Source: Paragemmobacter kunshanensis
Lineage (GTDB): Bacteria > Pseudomonadota > Alphaproteobacteria > Rhodobacterales > Rhodobacteraceae
DNA: 64,000 bases
NCBI RefSeq assembly: GCF_011059185.1
Contig: NZ_JAALFE010000012.1
Span: forward strand, 83,373-147,372
Direction of reading: 5' to 3'
The notes under the pieces were generated by a model. That model did not search any database and was not told the origin of the DNA. It worked only from the letters and a program-made list of their open reading frames with translations. How positions within the stretch are numbered: position 1 is the first letter of the stretch; every line of letters starts with the position of its first letter. The position numbers were made by a program, and so were the translations under genes. This document shows, in pieces, positions 33,324 to 42,684 of this stretch.

Positions 33324-35123
33324 ATGACCCAGCTTGACCAGATCCGCAACTTCTCCATCGTGGCGCATATCGACCACGGCAAATCCACCCTCGCCGACCG
33401 GCTCATCCAGATGACCGGGACGGTGGCTGCGCGCGACATGAAGGCGCAGATGCTGGACAGCATGGATATCGAACGCGAACGCGGCATCACCATCAAGGCG
33501 AACACCGTGCGGATCGAATATCCGGCCAAGGATGGGCGGACCTATATCCTGAACCTGATCGACACGCCCGGCCATGTGGATTTCGCCTATGAGGTGAGCC
33601 GGTCGATGCGCGCGGTGGAAGGGTCCTTGCTGGTGGTGGATGCAAGCCAGGGGGTGGAGGCGCAGACGCTGGCCAATGTCTATCAGGCCATAGATGCGGG
33701 CCATGAGATCGTGCCGGTCCTGAACAAGATCGACCTGCCCGCCGCCGACCCGGACCGGGTGAAGGAGAATATCGAGGATGTGATCGGTCTGGATGCCAGC
33801 GACGCGATCCCGATCTCGGCCAAGACCGGGCTGGGGATCCCCGATGTGCTGGAGGCCATCGTCACCCGCCTGCCCGCCCCCAAGGGCGACCGGGACGCGC
33901 CCTTGAAGGCCATGCTGGTGGACAGCTGGTATGACGCCTATCTGGGCGTCGTCGTCATGATCCGGGTCATGGATGGCGTCATCCGCAAGGGCGACCGCGT
34001 GAAGATGATGCAGACCGGCGCCGTCTATGGCATCGACAAGCTGGCCGTGCTGAAGCCGCAGATGGTGGATATCGCGGAGCTTGGGCCGGGGGAGATCGGC
34101 GTCCTCACCGCCTCGATCAAGCAGGTGCGCGACACGCGGGTGGGCGACACGATCACCCATGAGCGCAAGGGCTGCGACACGCCGCTGCCGGGGTTCAAGC
34201 CCGCGCAGCCGGTGGTCTTCTGCGGCCTTTTCCCGGTGGATGCCAATGACTTCGAGGCGCTGAGGGATGCCATCGAGAAGCTGGCGCTGAACGATGCGTC
34301 TTTCAGCTATGAGATGGAAACCTCTGCCGCGCTCGGCTTCGGGTTTCGCTGCGGTTTCCTTGGCCTTCTGCACCTCGAGGTGATCCGCGACCGGCTGGAG
34401 CGGGAATATGACCTTGACCTGATCACCACCGCGCCTTCGGTGGTCTTCAAGCTGCACATGAAGGATGGCGAGGTGCGCGACCTGCACAACCCCGCCGACA
34501 TGCCCGACCTGACCTATATCGACCATATCGAGGAGCCGCGCATCAAGGCCACGATCATGGTGCCGGATGACTACCTCGGCGATATCCTGAAGCTGTGCCA
34601 GGACCGGCGCGGCATCCAGCTGAACCTGACCTATGCCGGCAGCCGTGCCATGGTGGAATATGACCTGCCGCTGGCGGAAGTGGTCTTCGATTTCTATGAC
34701 CGGCTGAAATCGGTGACCAAGGGCTATGCGAGCTTCGATTACCAGATTTCGGAATATCGCGAGGATCATCTGGTGAAGATGTCCATACTTGTGAACGAGG
34801 AACCGGTGGACGCGCTTTCCATGATGGTCCACCGCGACCGGGCCGAGATGCGGGGCCGCGCGATGGTGGAAAAGCTGAAGGAGCTGATCCCCCGCCACAT
34901 GTTCAAGATCCCGATCCAGGCGGCCATCGGCGGGCGGGTTATCGCGCGCGAGACGCTGTCGGCGATGCGCAAGGACGTGACGGCGAAGTGCTATGGCGGG
35001 GATGCGACGCGGAAGCGGAAGCTGTTGGACAAGCAGAAGGCCGGGAAGAAGCGGATGCGCCAGTTCGGCAAGGTGGAGATCCCGCAGGAGGCGTTTATTT
35101 CGGCGTTGAAGATGGATGAGTGA
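33324..35123 (+). CDS. lepA: Translation elongation factor 4
   Basis: This 599-residue GTPase acts on stalled or stressed ribosomes. The P loop AHIDHGKST is at residues 14-22, DTPGHVDF near 83, [11 protein letters not shown] near 137. The domain order is GTPase, OB, EF-G III/V-like, then the LepA-specific C domain ending [10 protein letters not shown]. The ATG at 33324 gives the canonical [20 protein letters not shown]; a second ATG at 33315 adds three residues. Its stop (35121-35123) shares a base with the start of the next gene. A family A fragment sits 60 bases upstream. Confidence 0.97.
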   Translation: MTQLDQIRNFSIVAHIDHGKSTLADRLIQMTGTVAARDMKAQMLDSMDIERERGITIKANTVRIEYPAKDGRTYILNLIDTPGHVDFAYEVSRSMRAVEGSLLVVDASQGVEAQTLANVYQAIDAGHEIVPVLNKIDLPAADPDRVKENIEDVIGLDASDAIPISAKTGLGIPDVLEAIVTRLPAPKGDRDAPLKAMLVDSWYDAYLGVVVMIRVMDGVIRKGDRVKMMQTGAVYGIDKLAVLKPQMVDIAELGPGEIGVLTASIKQVRDTRVGDTITHERKGCDTPLPGFKPAQPVVFCGLFPVDANDFEALRDAIEKLALNDASFSYEMETSAALGFGFRCGFLGLLHLEVIRDRLEREYDLDLITTAPSVVFKLHMKDGEVRDLHNPADMPDLTYIDHIEEPRIKATIMVPDDYLGDILKLCQDRRGIQLNLTYAGSRAMVEYDLPLAEVVFDFYDRLKSVTKGYASFDYQISEYREDHLVKMSILVNEEPVDALSMMVHRDRAEMRGRAMVEKLKELIPRHMFKIPIQAAIGGRVIARETLSAMRKDVTAKCYGGDATRKRKLLDKQKAGKKRMRQFGKVEIPQEAFISALKMDE

Positions 35124-35671
35124 TGGCTAGATCGCGATTGATGATGGGTTGGTGCGGCGTTGCTCTGCTAACAGTCGCGTGCGGGATTGGAAGCCTTCGT
35201 TTTCCTAAGAATTTCCTTTGGTTCTTCGAGTCGTCGGTATCATTTGTCCCGGACCTTTTATCCGGCTTTATAGCTGCGCTTGCGCTTTTTCCGCTCTGGC
35301 GAAAAGGCGAGTTGGCCACCCCTTTCCGTGGTGCTCTATCTTTGGCGGCACTGATCCCGGTATTCTATTTGGCCTCGGTCTTGGTCAACATCGCGCTGGG
35401 TAACGCGGGTCTTGGCATTCTCAAGCTGCCGTCAGCCTGGATGTTCATTGTTGTTCTGCTGCTCGCAAATATCAACGTTCAGAGATATGCAGAATTGGCG
35501 GCCATCGTCTTGTTGTTCTTGGTAATCTGGAATGTACATTCAGCGAGTGAGGTAATGGGACTTCTTGGGTTTCCGTTTCTTCTGGCAGCGGCACTTGGTT
35601 TGGTACTTGTTTTTGATCAACAGAAGATTTTCGCCGAAGTTGCAGGCCGCGATTTCCAACATAGGTCGTAG
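35123..35671 (+). CDS. Hypothetical integral membrane protein, AT-rich
   Basis: This is a 182-residue protein with about six hydrophobic helices (for example GVALLTVACGIGSL near residue 10, LLSGFIAALALFPLW near 43, LSLAALIPVFYLASVLVNIAL near 70, WMFIVVLLLANI near 102, IVLLFLVIW near 125, LLGFPFLLAAALGLVLVF near 145). I do not recognise a family. The base composition is clearly unlike its neighbours: bases 35161-35220 contain 29 G/C of 60 and 35221-35280 contain 30 of 60. Many codons end in A or T. It overlaps the lepA stop by one base, and its own stop codon (35669-35671) falls in the left arm of an inverted repeat. These suggest recent acquisition. Confidence 0.7.
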   Translation: MARSRLMMGWCGVALLTVACGIGSLRFPKNFLWFFESSVSFVPDLLSGFIAALALFPLWRKGELATPFRGALSLAALIPVFYLASVLVNIALGNAGLGILKLPSAWMFIVVLLLANINVQRYAELAAIVLLFLVIWNVHSASEVMGLLGFPFLLAAALGLVLVFDQQKIFAEVAGRDFQHRS

Positions 35672-35734
35672 GGCGGGGTTCACCCCGCCATCCGTGAGGG
35701 TCCACCGCCCAAGGCGGGGTGAACCCCGCCCTAC
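35668..35734. repeat. Perfect 22-base inverted repeat with 23-base spacer
   Basis: The left arm (35668-35689, GTAGGGCGGGGTTCACCCC and three more bases) is the exact reverse complement of the right arm (35713-35734). The left arm supplies the stop codon of the AT-rich membrane gene. Each arm is itself partly palindromic (GGGG, TTCA, CCCC). It could act as a terminator, though there is no T run, or be a mobile repeat. I see no other copy in the window. Confidence 0.9.
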
Positions 35735-35846
35735 CTCCTCGCGCCCCGGGCTTGAACCGGGGCCTCCCGGGCGGGCTGTGGCGCGGGGGCGGGGGAGGTG
35801 CCGGGTCAGGCCCGGGACGCGGGGGCCTTCCCTTCACCGCTCCGCT

Positions 35847-35984
35847 TCAGAACAACCCATCCCCGCCCTGTTCCTGTTCGATCACCTCATCCGCCACGAT
35901 GGCCCCGGCGCCGCCGATGACGAGGGGGGCGCAGGCGGGGAGGGTGAGGAGCGCGAGAAGCGCGGCAAGGCGGGGGAGGCGCAT
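35847..35984 (-). CDS. Small lipoprotein, 45 residues
   Basis: This short gene has a lipoprotein signal (MRLPRLAALLALLTLPAC, lipobox LPAC with Cys at 18), then a Gly/Ala segment APLVIGGAGAIVADE and the acidic end EQEQGGDGLF. AAGGA lies eight bases upstream of the ATG (35982-35984). Small lipoproteins with similar endings seem common in this order, from memory. It is divergent from the ParA gene. The rest of the 35735-36208 stretch has no other gene I can support. Confidence 0.65.
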   Translation of the reverse strand: MRLPRLAALLALLTLPACAPLVIGGAGAIVADEVIEQEQGGDGLF

Positions 35985-36208
35985 GGGTCTGTCCTTCTTG
36001 GTGCCGCCGCAGCGGCGGTCAGGGGTGTTACCCTAAGGCCGCGCGGTGCGGCTTGCCAAGGGGCGGGATGTGGCCCCCTCAGGCGGCGGATGCCGCGGGG
36101 GCATGGTTAACGGGGGATTTCCGCGCCGTGCGGGGCGCGCATATGGCGGCTGCACCGCCTGCTGCACTGTGCGCCTGCACCGGCTGTGGCACGGCGCTTT
36201 CGGTCACA

Positions 36209-36255
36209 TTGACGCCGCCCGCCTTTCATGCTGCAATGCAGCATAAGGAAAGGCG
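36209..36255 (+). promoter_or_regulatory. Promoter of parA with overlapping PhaR-like operator
   Basis: TTGACG (36209-36214) and TGCAAT (36232-36237) are 17 bases apart. The -10 box lies inside a perfect 17-base palindrome, ATGCTGCAATGCAGCAT (36228-36244). Outside it, CGCCTTTC (36220-36227) pairs with GAAAGGCG (36248-36255). The palindrome contains CTGC-N3-GCAG, the motif described for PhaR, the polyhydroxybutyrate repressor, in Paracoccus and relatives. A degenerate second site (TGCTGCACTGTGC) lies near 36159. A repressor bound here would block the promoter. Confidence 0.6.
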
Positions 36256-36263
36256 GGCATCCC

Positions 36264-36890
36264 ATGGGCCATGTCGTCACCATCGCGCAGCAGAAGGGCG
36301 GATCGGGCAAGACCACGCTGGCCGTGAACCTTGCCGTGGAATTCCTGCGCCGCGGGCAGCGGGTGGCGCTTCTGGACACCGATCCGCAGGGCAGCCTTGG
36401 CCGCTGGTTCATGGCCCGCCGCGAGGCGCGGGGGGTGGAGGGGCTGGAATTTTCCACCGCCTCGGCCTGGGGGGTTTCCTATGAATGCGAAAAACTGCGC
36501 AAGATCAATGACCTGGTGATCGTGGACACGCCGCCCAAGGTGGATGCCGACCTGCGGCCCGCCCTGCGCGAGGCGGATCTGGTGCTGATCCCGGTGGCGG
36601 CGTCGCATGTCGATCTCTGGGCGACGGATGGGGTGCTGGACCTGATCGCGCGCGAGGGGCGGGCGGCGATGGTGGTGCTGAACCGCTGGAAGGCGGGCAC
36701 GCGGCTGGCCGAGGAAGTGGCGCAAGCCGCGGAAGACAAGGCGAAACTTGCCGTGGCGCGGCTGGGCAACCGGGTCGTCTATGCCGAGACCTTGGGGCAG
36801 GGATTGGCCGCGATGGAGGCCGGCCGCGGCCCGGCGCGGGCCGAGGTGGCGGCGCTGGCCGATGAGGTGGCGGCGGCGCTTCAGGGCTGA
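36264..36890 (+). CDS. Orphan ParA-family ATPase
   Basis: This is a 208-residue deviant Walker A ATPase. The motif QQKGGSGKTT lies at residues 9-18 with the signature lysine (Lys11) and the P-loop lysine (Lys16), then LLDTDPQGSLGRWF near 43 and IVDTPPKVDADL near 90. There is no partner ParB, no N-terminal DNA-binding domain, and no replication genes nearby. ParA proteins without ParB position cargo such as chemoreceptor arrays, carboxysomes or storage granules. The start at 36264 gives MGHVVTIAQQKGG; an upstream ATG at 36228 lies inside the operator. The PhaR-like site suggests a role with polyhydroxybutyrate granules. The 3' end overlaps a convergent gene by 10 bases. Confidence 0.85.
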   Translation: MGHVVTIAQQKGGSGKTTLAVNLAVEFLRRGQRVALLDTDPQGSLGRWFMARREARGVEGLEFSTASAWGVSYECEKLRKINDLVIVDTPPKVDADLRPALREADLVLIPVAASHVDLWATDGVLDLIAREGRAAMVVLNRWKAGTRLAEEVAQAAEDKAKLAVARLGNRVVYAETLGQGLAAMEAGRGPARAEVAALADEVAAALQG

Positions 36891-37075
36891 GGCGGTTTCT
36901 GCAGGATCAGCTTCCAGCCCGCATAGGCCCCCGCCGCGCCGAAGAGAATGGCCCAGAAGCCATTGCCCAGCCAAAGCTCGAACCCGCCCCAGCCGAGCGG
37001 TGCCAGCACCGTGACCCAGCGCACCCAGGCCTGGCGGAACATGGGATGGGCGGGGTCGAGAAAGGGTTTGTTCAT
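36881..37075 (-). CDS. Hypothetical membrane protein, 64 residues
   Basis: This is a short protein with two likely transmembrane helices (WVTVLAPLGWGGFELWLGNG near residue 20 and FWAILFGAAGAYAGWKLIL near 41) and the N terminus MNKPFLDPAHPMFRQAWVR. The tail KPPQP ends the protein. I believe it belongs to a conserved alphaproteobacterial family without assigned function. It is convergent with the ParA gene, overlapping its 3' end by 10 bases. Confidence 0.72.
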   Translation of the reverse strand: MNKPFLDPAHPMFRQAWVRWVTVLAPLGWGGFELWLGNGFWAILFGAAGAYAGWKLILQKPPQP

Positions 37076-37326
37076 CTGCGCCTCGTGATCCTGTGGCCCC
37101 TTATGCGGCAGGCGGGGGATTCGGCAAAGGGCGGTCTGCTGTCCGGGGCGGTTTTTCGGCCGGGTTGCCGGGCCGGGCGGGATGCGGCGCTGCGGCGTGG
37201 CGGGGGGTGGAAAGCGCTGAAAAGGTAAACAATTCAGGGCCGGAGCCGCGGATTTTCGCCCGGCTGCCATGCTGCTGCCTTGTTTGCTGGCGAAACTGGC
37301 AACAGTCCCTTTTCTGCCAGAGTGCC

Positions 37327-37950
37327 ATGCAAACCCCCGCGCGCCTTCTTCTTCTGTGTTTTTCGGCCATGATCTATTGCATGCCGAAAGCGGATGAGGC
37401 TGCGGGGCCGCTGTTCCTTTTGTCTTCGGTCACGGCGCTGGCGGCGCTTCTGATCTGGATGCGGGCGGCCTTTGCGGCGCGCCTGCCCAAGATGCGCCGC
37501 AGGCGGCGGCGGCGGCGCCCGCAGCGCCCGGTGGATCAGCGGCGCTGGGTGGTGATCGACGGATCGAACGTGATGTTCTGGCAGGACGAGACGCCGTCGC
37601 TGACCACGGTTTCCGCCGTGGTGGGCGAGGTGCGCAAGGCGGGACTGACGCCGCTTGTCTGGTTCGATGCCAATGCGGGCTACAAGGTGGCGGATCGCTA
37701 CATGAATCCGCGCGACCTGTCGCGCGCCATCGGCCTGTCGCCCAAGCAGGTGCGGGTTGCCCCGAAGGGATCGCCTGCCGATCCGCTGCTTCTGGATGAT
37801 GCGGCCAAGCTGGCGACGGGGGTCGTGAGCAATGACCGCTACCGCGACTGGGCGGCGCGCTTTCCCGATGTGACGCGGCCGGGCGTTCTGGTGCGGGGCC
37901 GGGTCGAGGGCGGGGCGGCGCTACTGGATTGGCCCGCCGCCGCGCATTAG
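37327..37950 (+). CDS. NYN domain ribonuclease (Zc3h12a-like)
   Basis: This 207-residue protein starts with a hydrophobic segment ([22 protein letters not shown], about residues 25-46) and an arginine run ([13 protein letters not shown]), so it is probably membrane tethered. The PIN/NYN nuclease domain follows: [14 protein letters not shown] near residue 78, [16 protein letters not shown] near 112, [12 protein letters not shown] near 155 and [14 protein letters not shown] near 170, giving the Asp set expected for a metal-dependent RNase. The start at 37327 is one of three possible ATGs. It overlaps the convergent uvrB stop by 4 bases. Target RNA is unknown. Confidence 0.75.
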   Translation: MQTPARLLLLCFSAMIYCMPKADEAAGPLFLLSSVTALAALLIWMRAAFAARLPKMRRRRRRRRPQRPVDQRRWVVIDGSNVMFWQDETPSLTTVSAVVGEVRKAGLTPLVWFDANAGYKVADRYMNPRDLSRAIGLSPKQVRVAPKGSPADPLLLDDAAKLATGVVSNDRYRDWAARFPDVTRPGVLVRGRVEGGAALLDWPAAAH

Positions 37951-40124
37951 CGGCGGCGCTTGTTCCCGCCGCGCTGGCCCGCGCGGCCCGCGGTGGAGCG
38001 GCCGGAGGATTTCACCGCCGCCTCGGCGGCCTCTTCCACCGCAGACTGGCGGGCGAGGGGATCGTCGGCGACGGCAAGCTCGACGGCCTCGAGCCGCTTC
38101 ACCTCATCCCGCAGGCGGGCGGCCTCTTCGAATTCCAGGTTCTCGGCCGCCTTGCGCATCTGGGCGCGGAGGGCATCCAGATGGGCGGCGAGGTTGGAGC
38201 CGACGAGGGGTTTGTCCACCTTGGCGGTGACGCGGGACTGGTCGGTATCGCCCTGCCAGAGGCCGGCCAGCACATCCTCGACATTCTTCTTCACGGTCTG
38301 GGGCGTGATGCCGTGTTCGAGGTTGTAGGCCGTCTGCTTTTCGCGGCGGCGATTGGTTTCGGCGATGGCGCGTTCCATGGAGCCGGTGATGCGGTCGGCA
38401 TACATGATGACGCGGCCTTCGGCGTTGCGCGCGGCGCGGCCGATGGTCTGGATGAGCGAGGTTTCCGACCGCAGGAAGCCTTCCTTGTCGGCATCCAGAA
38501 TGGCCACCAGCCCGCATTCGGGAATGTCGAGCCCTTCGCGCAGCAGGTTGATGCCCACCAGCACGTCAAAGGCGCCGAGGCGGAGGTCGCGCAGGATCTC
38601 GATCCGTTCGATCGTGTCGATGTCGCTGTGCATGTAACGGATGCGGATGCCCTGTTCGTGGAAATATTCGGTCAGGTCCTCGGCCATGCGCTTGGTCAGG
38701 GTGGTGACGAGGACGCGCAGGCCTTTCTGGGCCACGATGCGGATTTCGGACAGCAGGTCATCGACCTGCATCTCCACGGGGCGGATTTCCACCTCGGGGT
38801 CGATCAGGCCGGTGGGGCGGATGACCTGTTCGGTGAAGACGCCGCCGGTCTGTTCCAGCTCCCACGCCGCGGGGGTGGCCGAGACGAAGACGGATTGGGG
38901 GCGCATGGCATCCCATTCCTCGAATTTCAGGGGGCGGTTGTCCATGCAGGAGGGCAGGCGGAACCCGTGTTCGGCCAAGGTGAACTTGCGTCGGTAGTCG
39001 CCGCGATACATGCCGCCGATCTGGGGGACGGAGACGTGGGATTCATCGGCAAAGACGATCGCGTTGTCGGGGATGAATTCGAAGAGCGTGGGCGGCGGTT
39101 CGCCCGGCGCGCGGCCCGTCAGGTAGCGGGAGTAGTTCTCGATCCCGTTGCAGACGCCGGTGGCTTCCAGCATCTCGAGGTCGAATTGCGTGCGCTGTTC
39201 AAGGCGCTGCGCCTCGAGCAGTTTGCCTTCCTTCACCAGCTGGTCGAGGCGGAGGGTGAGTTCGGCCTTTATCCCCTTGATCGCCTGCTGCATCGTCGGG
39301 CGCGGGGTGACGTAGTGGCTGTTGGCGTAGATGCGGATCTGCTTGAACGTGTCGGTCTTGGCGCCGGTCAGCGGATCGAATTCGGTGATCGACTCCAGTT
39401 CCTCGCCAAAGAAGGAAAAGCGCCAGGCGCGGTCTTCGAGGTGGGCGGGCCAGACCTCCAGGCTGTCGCCGCGCACGCGGAAGGAGCCGCGGGCGAAGGC
39501 CTGATCGTTGCGGCGGTATTGCTGGGCCACGAGTTCGGCCATGACCTTGCGCTGGTCATAGATCTGCCCGGTGATCAGGTCCTGCGTCATGGCGGAATAG
39601 GTTTCCACCGAGCCGATGCCGTAGATGCAGGAGACGGAGGCCACGATGATCACGTCATCGCGTTCCAGAAGCGCCCGCGTGGCCGAGTGGCGCATGCGGT
39701 CGATCTGTTCGTTGATCTGGGATTCCTTCTCGATATAGGTGTCCGAGCGGGGGACATAGGCCTCGGGCTGGTAGTAGTCGTAGTAGGAAACGAAGTATTC
39801 CACTGCGTTGTCGGGGAAGAAGCCCTTGAATTCCCCGTATAATTGCGCGGCGAGCGTCTTGTTCGGGGCAAGGATGATGGCGGGGCGCTGGGTTTCCTCG
39901 ATCACCTTGGCCATGGTGAAGGTCTTGCCCGTGCCGGTGGCGCCGAGCAGCACCTGATCGCGTTCGCCCGCCAGCACGCCGGAGGTGAGTTCGGCGATGG
40001 CGGTGGGCTGGTCGCCTGCCGCGGTGAACGGGGTCTGCATGACGAAGCGACGGCCCCCTTCCAGCTTTGGCCGGGTCAGCACGTCGGGGCGGTCCGTCAG
40101 GGCATTGGCGTTGTTGTGGGGCAT
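37947..40124 (-). CDS. uvrB: Excinuclease ABC subunit B
   Basis: This 725-residue helicase-like protein loads onto damage with UvrA and recruits UvrC in nucleotide excision repair. Walker A is GATGTGKTF (residues 61-69), the damage-probing beta hairpin is [20 protein letters not shown] near 113, motif II is [14 protein letters not shown], and motif [21 protein letters not shown] is present. The UVR domain near the C terminus is [21 protein letters not shown], followed by a basic tail of low complexity ([13 protein letters not shown]). I searched the upstream stretch for a GAAC-N7-GAAC or GTTC-N7-GTTC LexA box by eye and found none. It is convergent with the NYN gene. Confidence 0.97.
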   Translation of the reverse strand: MPHNNANALTDRPDVLTRPKLEGGRRFVMQTPFTAAGDQPTAIAELTSGVLAGERDQVLLGATGTGKTFTMAKVIEETQRPAIILAPNKTLAAQLYGEFKGFFPDNAVEYFVSYYDYYQPEAYVPRSDTYIEKESQINEQIDRMRHSATRALLERDDVIIVASVSCIYGIGSVETYSAMTQDLITGQIYDQRKVMAELVAQQYRRNDQAFARGSFRVRGDSLEVWPAHLEDRAWRFSFFGEELESITEFDPLTGAKTDTFKQIRIYANSHYVTPRPTMQQAIKGIKAELTLRLDQLVKEGKLLEAQRLEQRTQFDLEMLEATGVCNGIENYSRYLTGRAPGEPPPTLFEFIPDNAIVFADESHVSVPQIGGMYRGDYRRKFTLAEHGFRLPSCMDNRPLKFEEWDAMRPQSVFVSATPAAWELEQTGGVFTEQVIRPTGLIDPEVEIRPVEMQVDDLLSEIRIVAQKGLRVLVTTLTKRMAEDLTEYFHEQGIRIRYMHSDIDTIERIEILRDLRLGAFDVLVGINLLREGLDIPECGLVAILDADKEGFLRSETSLIQTIGRAARNAEGRVIMYADRITGSMERAIAETNRRREKQTAYNLEHGITPQTVKKNVEDVLAGLWQGDTDQSRVTAKVDKPLVGSNLAAHLDALRAQMRKAAENLEFEEAARLRDEVKRLEAVELAVADDPLARQSAVEEAAEAAVKSSGRSTAGRAGQRGGNKRRR

Positions 40125-40463
40125 CTGATTCCCTCCGATTGGACAGATTTGATCCGTTTTTGTTCCCCTGCAAGCACCGGCCTGCCTCTGGCCCGGGCAG
40201 ATTTCCGAACTGTGAAGATTGTGGGGACAATTTTATCGTGTTTTGTGGCGAAGTCTCGCATCCGTGAGTTGCAATGCCTGCGTGACTGGGTCATGGTGGA
40301 GGGGCAAGCAGCAGGACTGTCGGCCGGTCGCACCACACACCCCACCCACACTCCCCGTGGCCGGTCGGCAGTTTTGAAGGAAAGCGTCCCCGGACAAGCT
40401 GTCGCTTGCGTCTTTGCGGGAATTTCGCCAGAACGGCCCTGCACGATCAGGAGGTTCCCACCC
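40125..40463. other. 339-base divergent gap with no recognised gene
   Basis: This stretch lies between uvrB (minus) and the complex I subunit gene (plus). Bases near 40200-40260 are AT-richer than the surroundings (GACAATTTTATCGTGTTTTG) and probably contain promoters, but I cannot assign boxes with confidence. The open frame on the plus strand lacks coding character. A CAGGAGG ribosome site ends the gap. Confidence 0.5.
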
Positions 40464-40775
40464 ATGCGCGCCCGCATCTATCAGCCCGCGAAAACCGCCA
40501 TGCAATCCGGAACGGCCAAGGCAAAGGGCTGGGTCCTGGAATTCGCCCCGGCTTCGGCCCGCGAGGTGGACCCGCTGATGGGCTGGACATCGAGCGACGA
40601 CACCCAGGCGCAGGTGAAGCTGCGCTTTGACACGCGCGAGGCGGCAGAGGCCTATGCCGTGGCGAAGGGGATCGAGTTCGACGTTATCCTTCCCAAGGCG
40701 CGCAAGCCGGTGATCCGCCCGCGCGGCTATGGCGAGAATTTCGCCACCGACCGGCGCGGGGCCTGGACGCACTGA
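40464..40775 (+). CDS. Complex I accessory subunit, NDUFS4-like
   Basis: This 103-residue protein matches the ETC complex I subunit family (NDUFS4/18 kDa-like), an accessory subunit found in alphaproteobacterial and mitochondrial NADH dehydrogenase. Seen are [25 protein letters not shown] at the N terminus, [18 protein letters not shown] in the middle and [19 protein letters not shown] at the C terminus. It is a peripheral protein on the cytoplasmic arm. AGGAGG lies nine bases before the ATG. The nuo operon is not in this window, which is normal for this gene. A GNAT gene follows six bases later. Confidence 0.92.
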   Translation: MRARIYQPAKTAMQSGTAKAKGWVLEFAPASAREVDPLMGWTSSDDTQAQVKLRFDTREAAEAYAVAKGIEFDVILPKARKPVIRPRGYGENFATDRRGAWTH

Positions 40776-40780
40776 CGGGC

Positions 40781-41242
40781 ATGAGCATCACCATCACCGA
40801 GGAAAGCCCGGTCGGTTCCGACCTGCGGCTTCTGTTCGAGCGGCACACCGCCGACATGCATGCCGATACGCCGCCCGAATCGATCCACATGATGGATGCC
40901 TCGGAACTGGCGATTCCGGCGGTGCGGTTCTTCGTGATGCGCGATGTGGGGATGCCGGTGGGGATGGGGGCCTTCAAGCGGATCGACGACGCCCATGCCG
41001 AGATCAAGTCGATGCATGTGCTGGCCGAGATGCGGGGGCGCGGCCTGTCGCGCCGGATGCTGACCCATCTGATCGACGAGGCCCGCGCGGCGGGCTTTCG
41101 GCGGCTGAGCCTTGAGACGGGGGTGCAGCCCACTTTCGTGGCGGCGCGCGCGCTTTATGCCAAGGCCGGTTTCACGGAATGCCCGCCCTTCGAGGGCTAT
41201 TGGGACGATCCGAATTCCGTCTTCATGACGCGGCAGCTTTAG
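40781..41242 (+). CDS. GNAT acetyltransferase
   Basis: This 153-residue acetyltransferase has unknown substrate. The acetyl-CoA loop is MHVLAEMRGRGLSRRML near residue 85, with the R-G-x-G-x-A/S pattern as RGRGLS. Further marks are LSLETGVQPTFVAARALYAKAGFTECPPF near 110 and the C-terminal VFMTRQL. This type resembles the YiaC/PhnO-like group. It begins 5 bases after the stop of the complex I subunit gene and so probably shares its transcript. There are at least four GNAT genes in this window. Confidence 0.85.
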   Translation: MSITITEESPVGSDLRLLFERHTADMHADTPPESIHMMDASELAIPAVRFFVMRDVGMPVGMGAFKRIDDAHAEIKSMHVLAEMRGRGLSRRMLTHLIDEARAAGFRRLSLETGVQPTFVAARALYAKAGFTECPPFEGYWDDPNSVFMTRQL

Positions 41243-41284
41243 GCCCCTTGCCTGACGGGGCAGGGTCGGCCAAAAGGGGGCAAC

Positions 41285-41361
41285 GGTCCCGTAGCTCAGC
41301 TGGATAGAGCAGCCGCCTTCTAAGCGGCGGGTCGGGGGTTCGAGTCCTCCCGGGATCGCCA
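41285..41361 (+). tRNA. tRNA-Arg (anticodon UCU)
   Basis: The 77-base gene folds as a cloverleaf. The acceptor stem is GGTCCCG (41285-41291) with CGGGATC, discriminator G and an encoded CCA. The D arm contains AGCTCAGCTGGATAGAGC. The anticodon stem GCCGC/GCGGC encloses CTTCTAA, anticodon TCT at positions 34-36, reading AGA and AGG. The T arm is GGGGGTTCGAGTCCTCC. It sits between a GNAT gene and the convergent RsuA-type synthase gene. Confidence 0.97.
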
Positions 41362-41418
41362 GTTTTCAGGATCAGGCGTCTGGCCGGGCTGTTGCCCCTG
41401 CGGTTGCCCCTGCGGGGG

Positions 41419-42153
41419 CTATTCGAAGATCCGTGCGATTTCCGCCTCTGTCAGCAGCCGCCAGGTTCCGGGGGCCATGTCTGCGGGCAGGGTCAGGCCG
41501 CCCAGGCTTTCGCGATGCAGCGCCTCGACATGGTTTCCCGCGGCTGCGAACATGCGGCGGACCTGATGATAGCGGCCTTCGGTTATGGTGAGCAGGGCCT
41601 CGGTCGGGGTGAGGGGCAGGAGTTCCGCCGGGGCGAGGGGTTTTTCCTCGCCCTCCAGCATCAGATCGCCCGAGGCGAAGAGGGGGCCTTCATGGCCCTG
41701 CAGCGGGCGGGCGAGGCGGGCGCGATAGGTTTTGCGGATGTGCTGGCGCGGGCTGATGATGCGGTGCAGGAGCGCGCCGTCATCGGTGAGCAGCAGAAGG
41801 CCCGAGGTCTGCTTGTCGAGGCGACCGACGGTCGAGATGGCCGGATCGCGCCGCCGCCAGCGTTTCGGCAACAGGTCATGGACCAGCGGCCCGTCTTCCT
41901 TGTGCGAGCAGGTCATCCCGAGCGGCTTGGCGAGCAGGATCACCAGCCCGGGCAGGGGATCGAGCGGTTCCCCGTCGATCCGCAGCCGGGCGGGCAGGTC
42001 CGGCGTGACGGGGAGGCGGGCGGAGACATCGGTCAGGTCGGCCCCATCCAGCGTGATGCCGCCCGCGCGCGCCAGCCGCGCCATTTCGCTGCGCGAGCCA
42101 TAGCCCATGCTGGACAAGAGCCTGTCGATGCGGGTGGTGGGAAGCCTGGCCAT
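41419..42153 (-). CDS. 16S rRNA pseudouridine synthase, RsuA type
   Basis: This 244-residue pseudouridine synthase of the RsuA/RluB/E/F group makes a single pseudouridine in rRNA. An S4 RNA-binding domain begins at residue 7 (TRIDRLLSSMGYGSRSEMARLARAGG). The catalytic Asp is D113 in STVGRLDKQTSGLLLLTDDG. KTYRARLARPLQGHEG near 140 and EGRYHQVRRMFAAAGNHV near 200 complete the family signature. The ATG at 42151-42153 gives MARLPTTRID; a start eight codons upstream is also in frame. A convergent tRNA-Arg gene lies downstream, a cupin gene upstream on the same strand. Confidence 0.9.
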   Translation of the reverse strand: MARLPTTRIDRLLSSMGYGSRSEMARLARAGGITLDGADLTDVSARLPVTPDLPARLRIDGEPLDPLPGLVILLAKPLGMTCSHKEDGPLVHDLLPKRWRRRDPAISTVGRLDKQTSGLLLLTDDGALLHRIISPRQHIRKTYRARLARPLQGHEGPLFASGDLMLEGEEKPLAPAELLPLTPTEALLTITEGRYHQVRRMFAAAGNHVEALHRESLGGLTLPADMAPGTWRLLTEAEIARIFE

Positions 42154-42186
42154 GATGTCGATGTCCTGCCGCCCCAAGGGGGCGCG

Positions 42187-42540
42187 CTATTTCAGCTTGA
42201 TGCAGAAATGCTTGCGGACGGGCTTTTCGATCTTCCACGTCCCGGCAAAGCCCGGCTCTACCGTGAAGGCATCGCCCGGGGTCAGGGTGACGGGCGCGCC
42301 GCCATCGGGCGTGATGGTGATCTGGCCTTCGATCAGGTGGACGAATTCGTAAAGCTTGTAGGTCGCGTGCCAGGTGCCGACGGTTGCCGCCCAGGTGCCG
42401 CTGATCACGCTGCCATCGGCCGAGGTGTGCTGCACCCAGGTCTGCATCGTCGGGTTGCCCTCGACCTTTACCCAGCCGTCGAGATCGGTGACCATCGGAT
42501 CGGGGCCCGGGGCGGGAAAGCGGAAAACCATGTCGGCCAT
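42187..42540 (-). CDS. Cupin domain protein
   Basis: This 117-residue single-domain beta-barrel protein is of the DUF861/EutQ-like cupin branch. Cupin motif 1 is loosely seen around GTWHATYKLYEFVHLIEGQITI, where H and E replace the usual GxxxHxH pattern, and motif 2 near PGDAFTVEPGFAGTWKIEKPVRK. The start at 42538-42540 gives MADMVFRFPAPGP. The ligand set is only partly conserved, so metal binding is uncertain. It sits upstream of the RsuA-type gene on the same strand (33 bases apart) and divergent from a GNAT gene. Confidence 0.78.
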   Translation of the reverse strand: MADMVFRFPAPGPDPMVTDLDGWVKVEGNPTMQTWVQHTSADGSVISGTWAATVGTWHATYKLYEFVHLIEGQITITPDGGAPVTLTPGDAFTVEPGFAGTWKIEKPVRKHFCIKLK

Positions 42541-42684
42541 GTCGAAAGCTCCATCTGTCGGCTGTGCTGCCAGTGGTAGGGGGCGGGGGGCGGGCTGGCA
42601 AGCGCGAAAGGCCGCGCGACGGGGCTTGCCTGCGGGCGGGGGATCGGTCAGGGAAGGCGCAGGTCTGGGCGGGAAGGGACAAGG

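Noticed and set aside
40125..40300. LexA (SOS) box upstream of uvrB
   Set aside because: No GAAC-N7-GAAC or GTTC-N7-GTTC was found by eye; GAAC at 40207 has no partner at the right distance.
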